This document shows positions 5,327-12,516 of a stretch of DNA of 12,516 bases, piece by piece. Below the pieces are notes generated by a model, which had not been told where the DNA came from, ran no database searches, and worked only from the letters and a program-made list of their open reading frames with translations. Position numbers and translations under genes: made by a program. This stretch comes from UBA7985 sp965658725 (GTDB lineage: Bacteria > Pseudomonadota > Alphaproteobacteria > UBA7985). The stretch is taken from assembly GCA_965658725.1 (NCBI GenBank), contig CBFHUI010000080.1, positions 1 to 12,516 on the forward strand. The letters run 5' to 3'. The stretch's first letter is position 1, and each line of letters opens with the position of its first letter.

Positions 5327-6265
5327 GTGACTTTTCAGAAGCAAAAGGCTGACAAGGCAACTTGTTTTCAGCGCCTCGTCCTGAACCTGCAAACGTACTG
5401 GGCCGAACAAGGCTGTGTCGTCCTCCAGCCCTATGACATGGAAGTCGGCGCAGGAACCTTCCACCCGGCGACCACGCTGCGCTCCATTGGCGATACGATC
5501 TGGAACGCCGCTTACGTGCAGCCTTCGCGCCGTCCGACCGATGGCCGCTATGGCGCAAACCCGAACCGTTTGCAGCATTACTACCAGTTTCAGGTACTGA
5601 TGAAGCCCAGCCCGGCAAACGCGCAGGAACTCTATCTCGGCTCGCTCGAAGTGCTCGGGATCGACCTGCAGAAGCACGACGTTCGCTTTGTGGAAGACGA
5701 CTGGGAAAGCCCGACGCTCGGTGCCTGGGGTCTGGGCTGGGAAATTTGGTGTGACGGTATGGAAGTCAGCCAGTTCACCTACTTCCAGCAAGTTGGCGGT
5801 ATGGACTGTAACCCGGTGCCGCTCGAGCTGACTTACGGCCTCGAACGACTGATCATGTACGTGCAGGGCGTCGATAACGTTTACGAGCTGGACTGGGACG
5901 GCATTCCGACCGAGGACGGCGGGAAATGCTACGGCGATGTATTCTTGCAGGCTGAACAGGAATTCTCTGCTTACAACTTCGAGCACGCAGACACTGAAGC
6001 GTTGTTCCAGCACTTCAAAGACGCTGAAGCCATGTCACAGCATCTGCTGAGCCAGGACCCTCCGCTGTCTCTGCCCGCCTATGATCAGACTATGAAGGCC
6101 TCCCACCTGTTCAATTTGCTCGATGCGCGCGGGGTGATCTCCGTGACCGAGCGGCAGGCTTACATTGGCCGCGTGCGGGCGCTGGCCAAGGGCTGCGCCG
6201 AGGCGTGGGCGGATAGCCCCGGTGGGCGCGGTGTCCAGCCGCAACCTATGTCTGTGGAGGTTTGA
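5327..6265 (+). CDS. glyQ: Glycine--tRNA ligase alpha subunit
   Basis: The catalytic alpha subunit of the bacterial alpha2-beta2 glycyl-tRNA synthetase, activating glycine with ATP and transferring it to tRNA-Gly. At 312 aa it is close to the usual length of about 300. Diagnostic blocks are LQPYDMEVGAGTFHPATTLR (33-52), AYVQPSRRPTDGRYGANPNR (62-81), HYYQFQVLMKPSP (84-96), FVEDDWESPTLGAWGLGWE (121-139), WCDGMEV.QFTYFQQ.GG (141-158) and LTYGLERL.MYVQGVDNVYEL (168-189). The start is GTG at 5327, with GAGAG about 9 nt upstream; no in-frame ATG lies nearby before conserved sequence. The stop TGA overlaps the region just before glyS, which starts 2 bp later with its own GGAGG. It is expressed with glyS; no glycine riboswitch or T-box is recognisable upstream. 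Confidence 0.97.
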   Translation: MTFQKQKADKATCFQRLVLNLQTYWAEQGCVVLQPYDMEVGAGTFHPATTLRSIGDTIWNAAYVQPSRRPTDGRYGANPNRLQHYYQFQVLMKPSPANAQELYLGSLEVLGIDLQKHDVRFVEDDWESPTLGAWGLGWEIWCDGMEVSQFTYFQQVGGMDCNPVPLELTYGLERLIMYVQGVDNVYELDWDGIPTEDGGKCYGDVFLQAEQEFSAYNFEHADTEALFQHFKDAEAMSQHLLSQDPPLSLPAYDQTMKASHLFNLLDARGVISVTERQAYIGRVRALAKGCAEAWADSPGGRGVQPQPMSVEV

Positions 6266-6267
6266 TC

Positions 6268-8354
6268 ATGAGCGCTACTGAAACCCTGCTGATCGACCTC
6301 TTCTCTGAAGAAATCCCTGCCCGCATGCAACGCGCAGCGGCGAACGACCTCGCCAAATCCATCGCCGATGCGCTCAAGGCGCAAGGTCTGAGCGTGGGTG
6401 CGACGGACGTCTGGTTTGCGCCGCGCCACATCGCATTGCGGATCGCCGACATCCCCGTTTCTCAGGCTGATCGTAGTGAAGAGCGCCGCGGCCCGCGTGA
6501 AGGCGCGCCGGAGCAGGCGGTCGCTGGCTTCCTCGCCGCTAATGGCCTCGCTTCGCTGGAAGACGCCGAACTGCGCGAAACGCCCAAGGGCAACTTTTAC
6601 TTCGCAGTGCAAAACATTAAGGGTCAGCAGACCATCGAAATCCTGCCTGCGCTGATCGAAAAGGCCATTCGTGACTTTACGTGGCCCAAGTCCATGCGTT
6701 GGGGTCGCGGAACCTTCCGCTGGGTCCGCCCGCTGCACCGCATTGTGGCGCTGTTTGGCGACGCGGTTGTTCCTGGCGCGCTCGACCTGGGCAACGACGT
6801 GAGCCTGCCCTTTGGCCGCGAGACCGAGGGGCATCGCTTCTCTGGCGCTGGGGCCATCGCGATCTCCAACCCGAGCAGCTTTGAAGACCAGATGCGCGAC
6901 GGCTCGGTCGTGGTCAACCCGACTGAACGCGCCGACGCCATCCTCGCCGGCGCACGCGCAGCGGCTGAAGAGGTTGGCTGCACGCTAATCGAAGACGCGG
7001 GCCTTCTGGCCGAAGTGACAGGGCTGGTCGAATGGCCAACCATTGTGCGCGGGCAGATCCCGGATCGCTTCATGGCGGTGCCAAAGGAAGTGCTGGTGCT
7101 GTCCATGAAGGAGCACCAGAAGTACTTCGCCTTGCAGCAGGCCGACGGCGCGCTTGCCCCGTTTTTCATCACCGTCGCGGATGGTAAGCGCGAGGCTGAG
7201 ACCTTTGCCCGCATCGCTGGGGGCAACGAGCGTGTCCTTGCCGCGCGCCTGTCTGATGCAGAATTCTTTTGGAATCAGGACCGTAAGGACTCGCTCAGCA
7301 GCCGCATTCCCGCGCTGTCGTCCATCGTCTTCCACGCTAAACTCGGCACCGTCGGCGACCGCATCGATCGGATGGACCCCCTTGCCGCGTGGCTCAGTTC
7401 GTACATCAAGGGCGCAGACCGGGACGGCGCGCGGTCTGCGGCACGGCTTTCGAAAGCGGACTTGATCACTGGCATGGTCGGCGAGTTCCCTGAGTTGCAA
7501 GGCGTCATGGGCGCTTACTACGCGCGTCACGACGGTGAAGACGCTGGCGTCGCGCAGGCGATCAGCGAGCACTATTCTCCGCTGGGTCCGAACGACGACT
7601 GCCCGTCCGCACCGCTGTCTGTTGCCGTTGCGCTGGCTGACAAGATCGACGCTCTGGTCGGCTTCTGGCGGATCGATGAGAAGCCGACTGGCTCCAAAGA
7701 CCCCTTTGCTCTGCGCCGTGCCGCGCTGGGTATCGTGCGCCTGGTGGTGGAGAACGACATCCGTCTGCCGCTGGTCAATGCCTTCCGTGAGGCCGAGATG
7801 CTCTATGGCGGTGGCAGTGACGTGTCAGCAGACCTGCTGTCATTTATCGCTGACCGCATGAAAGTCACGCTCAAGGACAGGGGTTTGCGACACGATTGGA
7901 TCGCTGCGGTGTTCGAAGCCGGGGCCAGCATGGACGACGATTTGGTCCGCGTGACCAAGCGGGTCGAGGCGCTGCGGGACTTTATTGGTACAGACTCCGG
8001 GGCTGATTTGCTTGCTGGATACCGCCGCGCAGGAAACATTCTGCGCGCGGAGGCGAAAAGGCAAAAGGCGAGCTGACCATCGGCAGCGTTGACACAAGCC
8101 TGTTCGAAGAACCCGCCGAGCGCGACTTGCACGCCGCGCTGACTGGTTCAAAGGCCGACGAGTACCTGTCTGCGGAGGATTTTGCCGCAACCTTTGGCGA
8201 ACTCGCCAAGCTTCGCACACCGATTGACGGCTTTTTCGAAGGTGTCATGGTGAACGCCGATGTCGCAGCAATCCGGGAAAACCGCTTGGCGCTCTTGTCT
8301 CAGTTCCTTGGTTCTGTAGATTCCGTCGTCCGTTTGTCCGCGCTGGAGGGCTGA
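6268..8354 (+). CDS. glyS: Glycine--tRNA ligase beta subunit, interrupted by an apparent -1 frameshift
   Basis: The beta subunit of glycyl-tRNA synthetase, which binds tRNA-Gly and holds HD-like and C-terminal anticodon-binding domains. ATG 6268 has GGAGG 7 nt upstream; a TTG at 6262 is unlikely. The protein begins TLLIDLFSEEIPARM as expected and continues through KEHQKYFAL, AKLGTVGDRIDR and LADKIDALVGFW. The frame then stops at 8074-8076 after AEAKRQKAS. The next frame (-1) carries on directly with GELTIGSVDTSLFEEPAERDL and the family's terminal block LRTPIDGFFEGVMVNAD...RENRLALL, ending at 8352-8354. Restoring one base near 8056-8060 gives 695 aa, matching the usual length (E. coli about 689); as read, the product is 602 aa and lacks most of the anticodon-binding domain. 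Since the gene is normally essential, a sequencing or assembly error in an A-run is likeliest; true recoding or mutation is possible. Confidence 0.93.
8053..8068 (+). other. glyS: Frameshift site in glyS (A4 run in GCGAAAAGGCAAAAGG)
   Basis: Upstream frame reads GCG AAA AGG CAA AAG GCG AGC TGA; the downstream conserved frame reads GAA AAG GCA AAA GGC GAG CTG ACC. One extra A in the run at 8056-8059 would join them as AEAKKAKGELTIG, consistent with the family's Lys-rich linker. Neither A4 run here makes a canonical X-XXY-YYZ slippery heptamer in the upstream frame, and no strong downstream stem-loop or internal Shine-Dalgarno was noticed. Confidence 0.85.
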
Positions 8355-8375
8355 TCGCCTTTCTCCAGCGTTTGC

Positions 8376-10415
8376 GTGGAGCTTCGACAGTACATGGGAT
8401 CGGTAGCAGGTCGCCTTGAAAAATTGGCGTCGGCGGGTTTGCCCGTTGCGGCGTTACAGCTTTGCGCGACAGATGCAGAAGCGCTCAGCGCGACCAAGTC
8501 GAGCAAAGGCCAGTTCTCCTTGCGCTTTGAAGGCGCGCGCTTGCGTGCCGCCACGCCCATCAAGAAAGACGCCGCAGCCGCCCTGACGCAGCAGCGTCAG
8601 GCGCTCGAACGCGCGCGCATGCTGGGGCTGGTCGAGCAAGAGCCACTGTATTGGATCGTTCAAGAAACCCCGGCCGCCACACTTGTTGAAATCGACAGCC
8701 GTGATGCGCTGACCGGTGAGGCGACCGGCGGGGAGCTTGCGGCTCAGGCGGAAGCTGCGCTGGGTCACCCGCTCAAGCTGACTATCGCAGACGGCAAGAT
8801 CTTTGATGCCGAGCCGCTGTCGCTTTCCCCGCGCCAAAAGTTCACGGCGCTTGTCGATATGGTCGAAAGCGGTCACTTGAGCCAATCCGAAGGGCTGCGC
8901 CAGATTTCTGCGCCCGACCTCGAAGAACTCCTGCACCCGCGACTGGCACCAGGCGGGGAGAACCTGACAATTGCCACCGGGATCAACGCCAGTCCGGGTG
9001 CGGTCGCGGGCCGGATTTACTTTTCGGCCAAGGACGCGATCGACGTTGCCCAGACCTCGGGTGCGGGGCCAGTGCTGCTGGTACGAAAGGAAACCACGCC
9101 CGAAGACATCCGCGCGATCACCGTTGCGGCGGGTGTCGTGACCCGCGCGGGTGGGATGACCAGCCATGCCGCCGTTATCGCGCGCGGGCTGGGCAAGCCT
9201 TGTGTTGTCGGCGTGCGTGAGATGGATGTGGACCCGGAAAGCCGGACGCTGAAGATTGGCGATCAGCTGTTCTATGAGGGTGACTGGCTGACCATCGACG
9301 GCACCTCGGGCCGCGTTTTGCCGGGACGGGTGGAAACGCAGGAACCGCATCTGCCCGAAGCCTTCGACAAGATCATGGTCTGGTGCGACGCCACGCGCTC
9401 GATGGAGGTGCTGGCGAACGCGGAGACTGTGGCCGAGGTTGAACTGGCGCTGCATTTCGGGGCCGAGGGCATCGGTCTTTGCCGGACCGAGCACATGTTC
9501 CTCAATGCTGAACGGCTCGGCGACGTGCAGCGGATGATCCTCGCTGAGACTGTGGAAGCGCGGGAAGCTGTACTCAAGGAATTGGAACCGCTGGTGCAGG
9601 CGGAATTCCTGCGCCTGCTGCTGGTGTTGCAAGGTAAGCCGGTGACCGTGCGCCTGCTCGATCCCCCGCTCCACGAGTTCCTCCCGTCCGAGAGCGGCGA
9701 GATCGAACAACTGGCTGAGGCTACGGGACTGGGCCTGCTGCGGATCCAGCGACGTCTGGAAGCGCTGCGAGAGGCGAACCCGATGATGGGCCTGCGCGGC
9801 TGTCGGCTCGGCATCATGTTCCCGGAAATCTACGAGTCGCAGGTCCGTGCGCTCATGGCCGCGTGTCGGCAGGCAAGGAAGCAGGGCGTTCAGCCACGGG
9901 TCGATATCATGCTGCCGCTGATTTCATCGGCCAGTGAAGTCTCCATTCTGCGCCAGCGTCTGGAGCCGATCGTGACCGAAGACGCGCGCCAGAGCATCGG
10001 CATTGGCGCGATGATCGAAACCCCGCGCGCTTGCCTGCGGGCGGAAGAGATCGCCCACGGCTGCGACTTCTTCTCCTTTGGCACCAACGACCTGACGCAG
10101 CTGGCTTTCGGCCTGTCGCGTGACGATGCGGGGACGTTCATGCCGGAGTATCGCAACCTCGGCCTACTCGCGTCGAACCCCTTCCGCGTGCTCGATGAGC
10201 AAGGTGTGGGCGAACTGCTCGCTATTGCCGTCGAGCGTGGGCGGTTGTCTAAGGCGGATATGCCGATGGGGCTGTGCGGGGAGCAGGGGGCAGAGCCGTC
10301 GTCGGTGACGCTGGCGCACGATTTGGGCTTCAACAGCGTATCGTGCTCGCCCTATCGCGTGCCGATTGCACGTCTCGCCGCAGCGCAGGCCGCGCTAAAG
10401 GATGAGGCTGCTTAG
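8376..10415 (+). CDS. PPDK/PEP-synthase-like protein lacking the ATP-grasp domain
   Basis: A 679-residue PEP-utilising enzyme. From about 152 it follows pyruvate phosphate dikinase: helical linker KFTALVDMVESGHLS..EELLHP (155-188), mobile phosphohistidine domain with INASPGAVAGRI (203-213) and GGMTSHAAVIARG (259-271; His264), then the PEP/pyruvate TIM barrel with GLCRTEHMF (Arg370), MMGLRGCRLG, AMIETPRA (Glu548), FFSFGTNDLTQL and GLCGEQGAEPSS (Cys634). The N-terminal ATP-grasp domain (about 340 residues in PPDK, total about 880) is absent; residues 1-150 are unrelated to anything I recognise. So it should handle pyruvate/PEP and phosphohistidine, but cannot phosphorylate its own His with ATP. 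Start GTG 8376 is uncertain; ATG 8394 is possible. It lies 21 bp after glyS, where relatives often carry full ppdK, and overlaps azlD convergently by 21 bp. Confidence 0.85.
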   Translation: MELRQYMGSVAGRLEKLASAGLPVAALQLCATDAEALSATKSSKGQFSLRFEGARLRAATPIKKDAAAALTQQRQALERARMLGLVEQEPLYWIVQETPAATLVEIDSRDALTGEATGGELAAQAEAALGHPLKLTIADGKIFDAEPLSLSPRQKFTALVDMVESGHLSQSEGLRQISAPDLEELLHPRLAPGGENLTIATGINASPGAVAGRIYFSAKDAIDVAQTSGAGPVLLVRKETTPEDIRAITVAAGVVTRAGGMTSHAAVIARGLGKPCVVGVREMDVDPESRTLKIGDQLFYEGDWLTIDGTSGRVLPGRVETQEPHLPEAFDKIMVWCDATRSMEVLANAETVAEVELALHFGAEGIGLCRTEHMFLNAERLGDVQRMILAETVEAREAVLKELEPLVQAEFLRLLLVLQGKPVTVRLLDPPLHEFLPSESGEIEQLAEATGLGLLRIQRRLEALREANPMMGLRGCRLGIMFPEIYESQVRALMAACRQARKQGVQPRVDIMLPLISSASEVSILRQRLEPIVTEDARQSIGIGAMIETPRACLRAEEIAHGCDFFSFGTNDLTQLAFGLSRDDAGTFMPEYRNLGLLASNPFRVLDEQGVGELLAIAVERGRLSKADMPMGLCGEQGAEPSSVTLAHDLGFNSVSCSPYRVPIARLAAAQAALKDEAA

Positions 10416-10712
10416 CGAGGCAACGCACAGCCCGGCGATCATGCCGATCAGCAAGCGCCCGGTCGGCAGGCAAATCGCCATCGCCGTCAATCCACCCAGC
10501 CACAGCGGCACCTTGTCGAGCAGCGCTTCGCCGTCACCCGGAATGGCCCAGGTCGCGATGAATCCTGCAATGGCACAGCCGGGCATGATCTCGATCAGCT
10601 TGCGCAGGCGTGGGTGTAGGGAGCGCCCGGAGAGCAGAGCAAACGGGGCCATACGGCTGATCATCACCACGGCAGACAGCGCAAAACCGAGCAATACGAC
10701 GTCGAGTCTCAT
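10395..10712 (-). CDS. azlD: AzlD-family branched-chain amino acid exporter small subunit
   Basis: A 105-residue protein with four hydrophobic segments (about 5-25, 43-58, 67-83 and 86-103), the size and layout of AzlD. AzlD pairs with AzlC to form an exporter for branched-chain or other amino acids (the AzlCD / BrnFE type) in the inner membrane. The early RMAPF motif and the following SLHPRLRKLIEIMPGC region, with a conserved Pro-containing second helix, fit the family. Its ATG overlaps the azlC stop in an ATGA arrangement, so translation is coupled. The 3' end overlaps the convergent PPDK-like gene by 21 bp. The transported substrate is not shown by sequence. Confidence 0.88.
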   Translation of the reverse strand: MRLDVVLLGFALSAVVMISRMAPFALLSGRSLHPRLRKLIEIMPGCAIAGFIATWAIPGDGEALLDKVPLWLGGLTAMAICLPTGRLLIGMIAGLCVASLSSLIL

Positions 10713-11401
10713 TCCTTGCCCTCCTCCTCTGTCTGATCCATGGGCAGCAGCAGGACAAAAGTCACGGCGGCAACACTCGCCCCCGCAAGTGCTGCAAAGG
10801 TTGCCGGCAAACCCACCAGTTTCGCGGCCAGAACAGTCAGAACCATGGTCGCGAGATGTGGTAGCTTATTGGTGCCGTTGCGCCAGATCAGCGAGATCAT
10901 CAGGGAGAAGAACACCACCGGCGTCGCCGCAAAGGCTGCGCTCACCGCTGGGTGGTCCGGCACGGGGACAATCACGCCTGCAACCGCTCCGATCATCCAA
11001 AGGATATAGATCGCGATGGCCTGTCCGTAGAAGTAGCCCCAAAAGTCCTCTCGCGTCGCGCCGCGGGACATCGCCCAGGCCGCATCAACCAGCCCGGCCA
11101 TAGAAAGCAACTCCCATAGGCGCCCGCGCGATTCCCGCGCCATGTCCAATGACATCAGAATGTTGCGGGAGGAGATGAACACGCAACCCGACAGCATGGT
11201 CAGGATCGCTGGAAGGGCGTTTTCGGTACCGAGGGCGGCGAACTGAACGGCGGCGGAGTAGACGATCGCGGAGTAAAACACGGTCTCCAGCGGTCGCAGG
11301 CCCGCTTCCAGCGCCGCAAGGGAGTACATCAGCCCCAGCAGGGATGCTGCCAACCCGATGGTCGTGCCGTCTTTCAGGCCCTTCCTCATCCCCTGTGTCA
11401 T
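10709..11401 (-). CDS. azlC: AzlC-family branched-chain amino acid exporter large subunit
   Basis: A 230-residue multi-pass inner-membrane protein. The AzlC pattern is visible at the N-terminus: GLKDGTTIGLAASLLGLMYS, then SAIVYSAAVQFAALG (about 44-58), an early family signature, followed by SGCVFISSRNILMSLDMA, the usual NxR-like loop region. The C-terminus is acidic (DQTEEEGKE). With AzlD it forms an amino-acid export system driven by ion gradients. ATG 11401 has only a weak purine-rich leader (GAGA about 11 nt upstream), and the gene begins 50 bp beyond the terminator that ends the ATP synthase operon, so it likely has its own promoter, though none is convincing. Regulators of the Lrp type often flank this pair; none is present here. 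Confidence 0.9.
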   Translation of the reverse strand: MTQGMRKGLKDGTTIGLAASLLGLMYSLAALEAGLRPLETVFYSAIVYSAAVQFAALGTENALPAILTMLSGCVFISSRNILMSLDMARESRGRLWELLSMAGLVDAAWAMSRGATREDFWGYFYGQAIAIYILWMIGAVAGVIVPVPDHPAVSAAFAATPVVFFSLMISLIWRNGTNKLPHLATMVLTVLAAKLVGLPATFAALAGASVAAVTFVLLLPMDQTEEEGKE

Positions 11402-11450
11402 TGGTTCAATCTCTATCCGTTCGGCGCGTTCTTGCGATTAATTTGGTCAC

Positions 11451-11473
11451 AAAAAAAGGGGCTGCGAAGCCCC
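11451..11473 (-). terminator. Rho-independent terminator of the ATP synthase Fo operon
   Basis: Reading the minus strand, GGGGCT-TCGC-AGCCCC (stem 11458-11463 with 11468-11473) is followed by seven Ts (11457-11451). The stem begins 30 bp after the atpF stop and closes the b'/b transcript before azlC. It is the only textbook intrinsic terminator in the window. Confidence 0.93.
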
Positions 11474-11503
11474 CTGTTTTGAAGGTCTGCCCTGTGGCGT
11501 CGA

Positions 11504-12028
11504 TCAGACGCGATTGGGCAGGTCGTCAATGGCGGTATCGGCTAGAGAAGCCAGCGCCGCAGCGTCGAGTTGCTCGGGCAGGGACTTGCGCAGCGCGCCG
11601 ATTGCCAGTTCCGCAGCCTTGGACTTCAGGTCGTTCTGAGCCTGCACCTGCAGCTGGCCCATACGCTGATCAAAGGCAGCGCTACGGCGGGAGAGCAGGG
11701 TGCTCAGGTCGGCCGCAGACTTTTCGGTCACGCGAACAGCTTCTTCCTTCGCCTGCTCCACAATGGCAGCAGCGTCGGCGTCGGCCTTGCCGAACTTTTC
11801 CTTGTACTGGGCCATTTGTGCTTCGGCTTGGGCGAGCAGCTCACCGGCTTCGTCGATCTGCTTGGAGATCTCGGCGCCGCGGGAGTCCAGCGACTTGAGG
11901 ATCGCACCACCAGCGCGCCAGAAAACAAAGGCGAGGAAAGCAATCGTACCAGCTGCGACCCAGAACTTCGGGTTCGATGGGTCGAGGTGATAGGTGATGA
12001 TGTTGGTGTTTGTGCTGTTATCAGCCAT
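11504..12028 (-). CDS. atpF: ATP synthase Fo subunit b
   Basis: A 174-residue peripheral-stalk subunit joining the membrane Fo motor to F1. A single N-terminal membrane helix (about 22-40, FWVAAGTIAFLAFVFW) follows a short polar lead, then a long Ala/Glu/Lys-rich coiled coil (DEAGELLAQAEAQMAQYKEKF..ADADAAAIVEQAKEE) and a C-terminal region (ELAIGALRKSLPEQLD) that contacts delta. This is the regular b layout; it lacks the shorter membrane lead and MPQFD start of b'. Its ATG overlaps the end of the b' gene by 8 bp, so the two are translationally coupled and made in equal amounts, as the b/b' heterodimer requires. An intrinsic terminator follows 30 bp beyond the stop. Confidence 0.93.
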   Translation of the reverse strand: MADNSTNTNIITYHLDPSNPKFWVAAGTIAFLAFVFWRAGGAILKSLDSRGAEISKQIDEAGELLAQAEAQMAQYKEKFGKADADAAAIVEQAKEEAVRVTEKSAADLSTLLSRRSAAFDQRMGQLQVQAQNDLKSKAAELAIGALRKSLPEQLDAAALASLADTAIDDLPNRV

Positions 12029-12515
12029 TGCCCAGCTCCTTCACCGCGTTGCTCAGTTTCTTGCTGTCGAGCTTCACGCCCAGCACTTGGGCGGCAGCCG
12101 CTTCGGCGGTTTCAGAGGCGACGCCGGAAAGTTCAGCGACGGCAGCCTCGGTTTGCTCAGCAATTGCCTGCTCGACACTCGCCTGCTTGGCAGCGAGTTC
12201 AGCGGCGAGGTCGGCCTGTGCTGCGGCTGCTTTCGCCGCGGCATCGTCCGACGCTGCTTTGATGATCGACTGCGCTTCGGAACGCGCTGCAGCCATCTTC
12301 TCCTCATAAGCCGCCATCATGGCCTTGGCTTCGTCGGAGAGCTTCTGCGCGCGGTCGATGTTGCCGGTGGTCAGCGCGTCGCGCTCCTTCCGGACCTTTT
12401 CGATGCGGCCCAGACCGACCGTGACGATGAGCATGGTCAGGCCAAAGGTTACAATGAACCACAACAGGTTCAGACCCATGGCAGTCCCGTCACCGAGGAT
12501 ATCAAACTGAGGCAT
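12021..12515 (-). CDS. atpG: ATP synthase Fo subunit b'
   Basis: A 164-residue b' subunit, the second peripheral-stalk copy found in alphaproteobacteria, cyanobacteria and chloroplasts. It opens MPQFDILG, the usual alphaproteobacterial b' start, then a membrane helix (about 14-36, GLNLLWFIVTFGLTMLIVTVGL), then a coiled coil (EKVRKERDALTTGNIDRAQKLSDEAKAMMAAYEEKM split over 39-75) and a very Ala-rich C-terminal helix. The ATG at 12513-12515 is just inside the window, so the CDS is complete; upstream genes (presumably atpE and atpB) lie off the edge. It overlaps atpF by 8 bp. The symbol follows the alphaproteobacterial b' usage; some databases call it atpF'. Confidence 0.92.
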   Translation of the reverse strand: MPQFDILGDGTAMGLNLLWFIVTFGLTMLIVTVGLGRIEKVRKERDALTTGNIDRAQKLSDEAKAMMAAYEEKMAAARSEAQSIIKAASDDAAAKAAAAQADLAAELAAKQASVEQAIAEQTEAAVAELSGVASETAEAAAAQVLGVKLDSKKLSNAVKELGNG

Positions 12516-12516
12516 G

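Noticed and set aside
5135..6013. 292-residue minus-strand ORF opposite glyQ
   Set aside because: Antisense to one of the most conserved genes in the window, with no recognisable domain.
8053..8068. Programmed -1 ribosomal frameshifting in glyS
   Set aside because: No canonical X-XXY-YYZ heptamer exists in the upstream frame, and no stimulatory structure was noticed. A missing A in a homopolymer is the simpler reading, so I keep recoding only as a test case.
8127..8354. A separate small gene after glyS
   Set aside because: Its sequence is the C-terminal block of GlyS, continuous with the upstream frame once one base is restored, and it begins at a TTG with no ribosome binding site.
8454..9710. 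418-residue minus-strand ORF opposite the PPDK-like gene
   Set aside because: It is an antisense shadow in high-GC coding DNA, with a low-complexity His/Arg-rich composition, while the plus strand has an unmistakable conserved enzyme.

Overview
The window is GC-rich, densely coded chromosomal DNA that looks like a free-living alphaproteobacterium. The supporting evidence is a two-subunit glycyl-tRNA synthetase (glyQ-glyS) followed by a PEP-utilising enzyme, the run deacetylase-xseB-ispA-dxs on one strand, and an ATP synthase b'/b pair in the b'-then-b order seen in alphaproteobacteria. The genus cannot be fixed from sequence alone; Sphingomonadales- or Rhodospirillales-like lineages are guesses. 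There are no rRNA or tRNA genes, no insertion sequences, no CRISPR array and no obvious horizontally acquired island.

Layout. 1-2497 (minus strand) is a tight cluster: an HDAC-like amidohydrolase, xseB, ispA (farnesyl diphosphate synthase) and the first 103 codons of dxs, which runs off the left edge. Dxs and IspA are the first step and a late step of isoprenoid precursor synthesis. 2587-2682 is an unlisted 31-codon gene for a single-pass membrane peptide, followed by a 23-bp tandem repeat (about 4.6 copies) that runs into the 3' end of a minus-strand tusA. A divergent intergenic region with an inverted repeat separates tusA from an ArsR-type regulator, a crotonase-family enzyme and a cytosolic SppA-like S49 peptidase (3119-5188, plus). 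5327-8354 is glyQ-glyS. 8376-10415 is a protein made of the phosphohistidine and PEP/pyruvate domains of pyruvate phosphate dikinase, with the ATP-grasp domain replaced by an unrelated N-terminus. It converges, with a 21-bp overlap, on azlC-azlD, an amino-acid exporter pair (minus). The right edge holds the end of an ATP synthase Fo operon (b', then b), closed by a textbook intrinsic terminator.

The points most worth checking are: (i) glyS is interrupted by an apparent one-base deletion near 8056-8060, with the missing C-terminal anticodon-binding region intact in the -1 frame; (ii) the PPDK-like protein lacks the ATP-grasp domain but keeps every pyruvate/PEP-half catalytic residue; (iii) the crotonase lacks both hydratase glutamates and resembles methylmalonyl-CoA decarboxylase around Tyr140 and at the C-terminus; (iv) the dyad-containing 23-bp minisatellite grows out of the tusA 3' end; (v) a perfect 7-bp-stem palindrome sits over the ribosome binding site of the crotonase gene. 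The window is otherwise mostly housekeeping, and I see no complete new defence, mobile or biosynthetic system.
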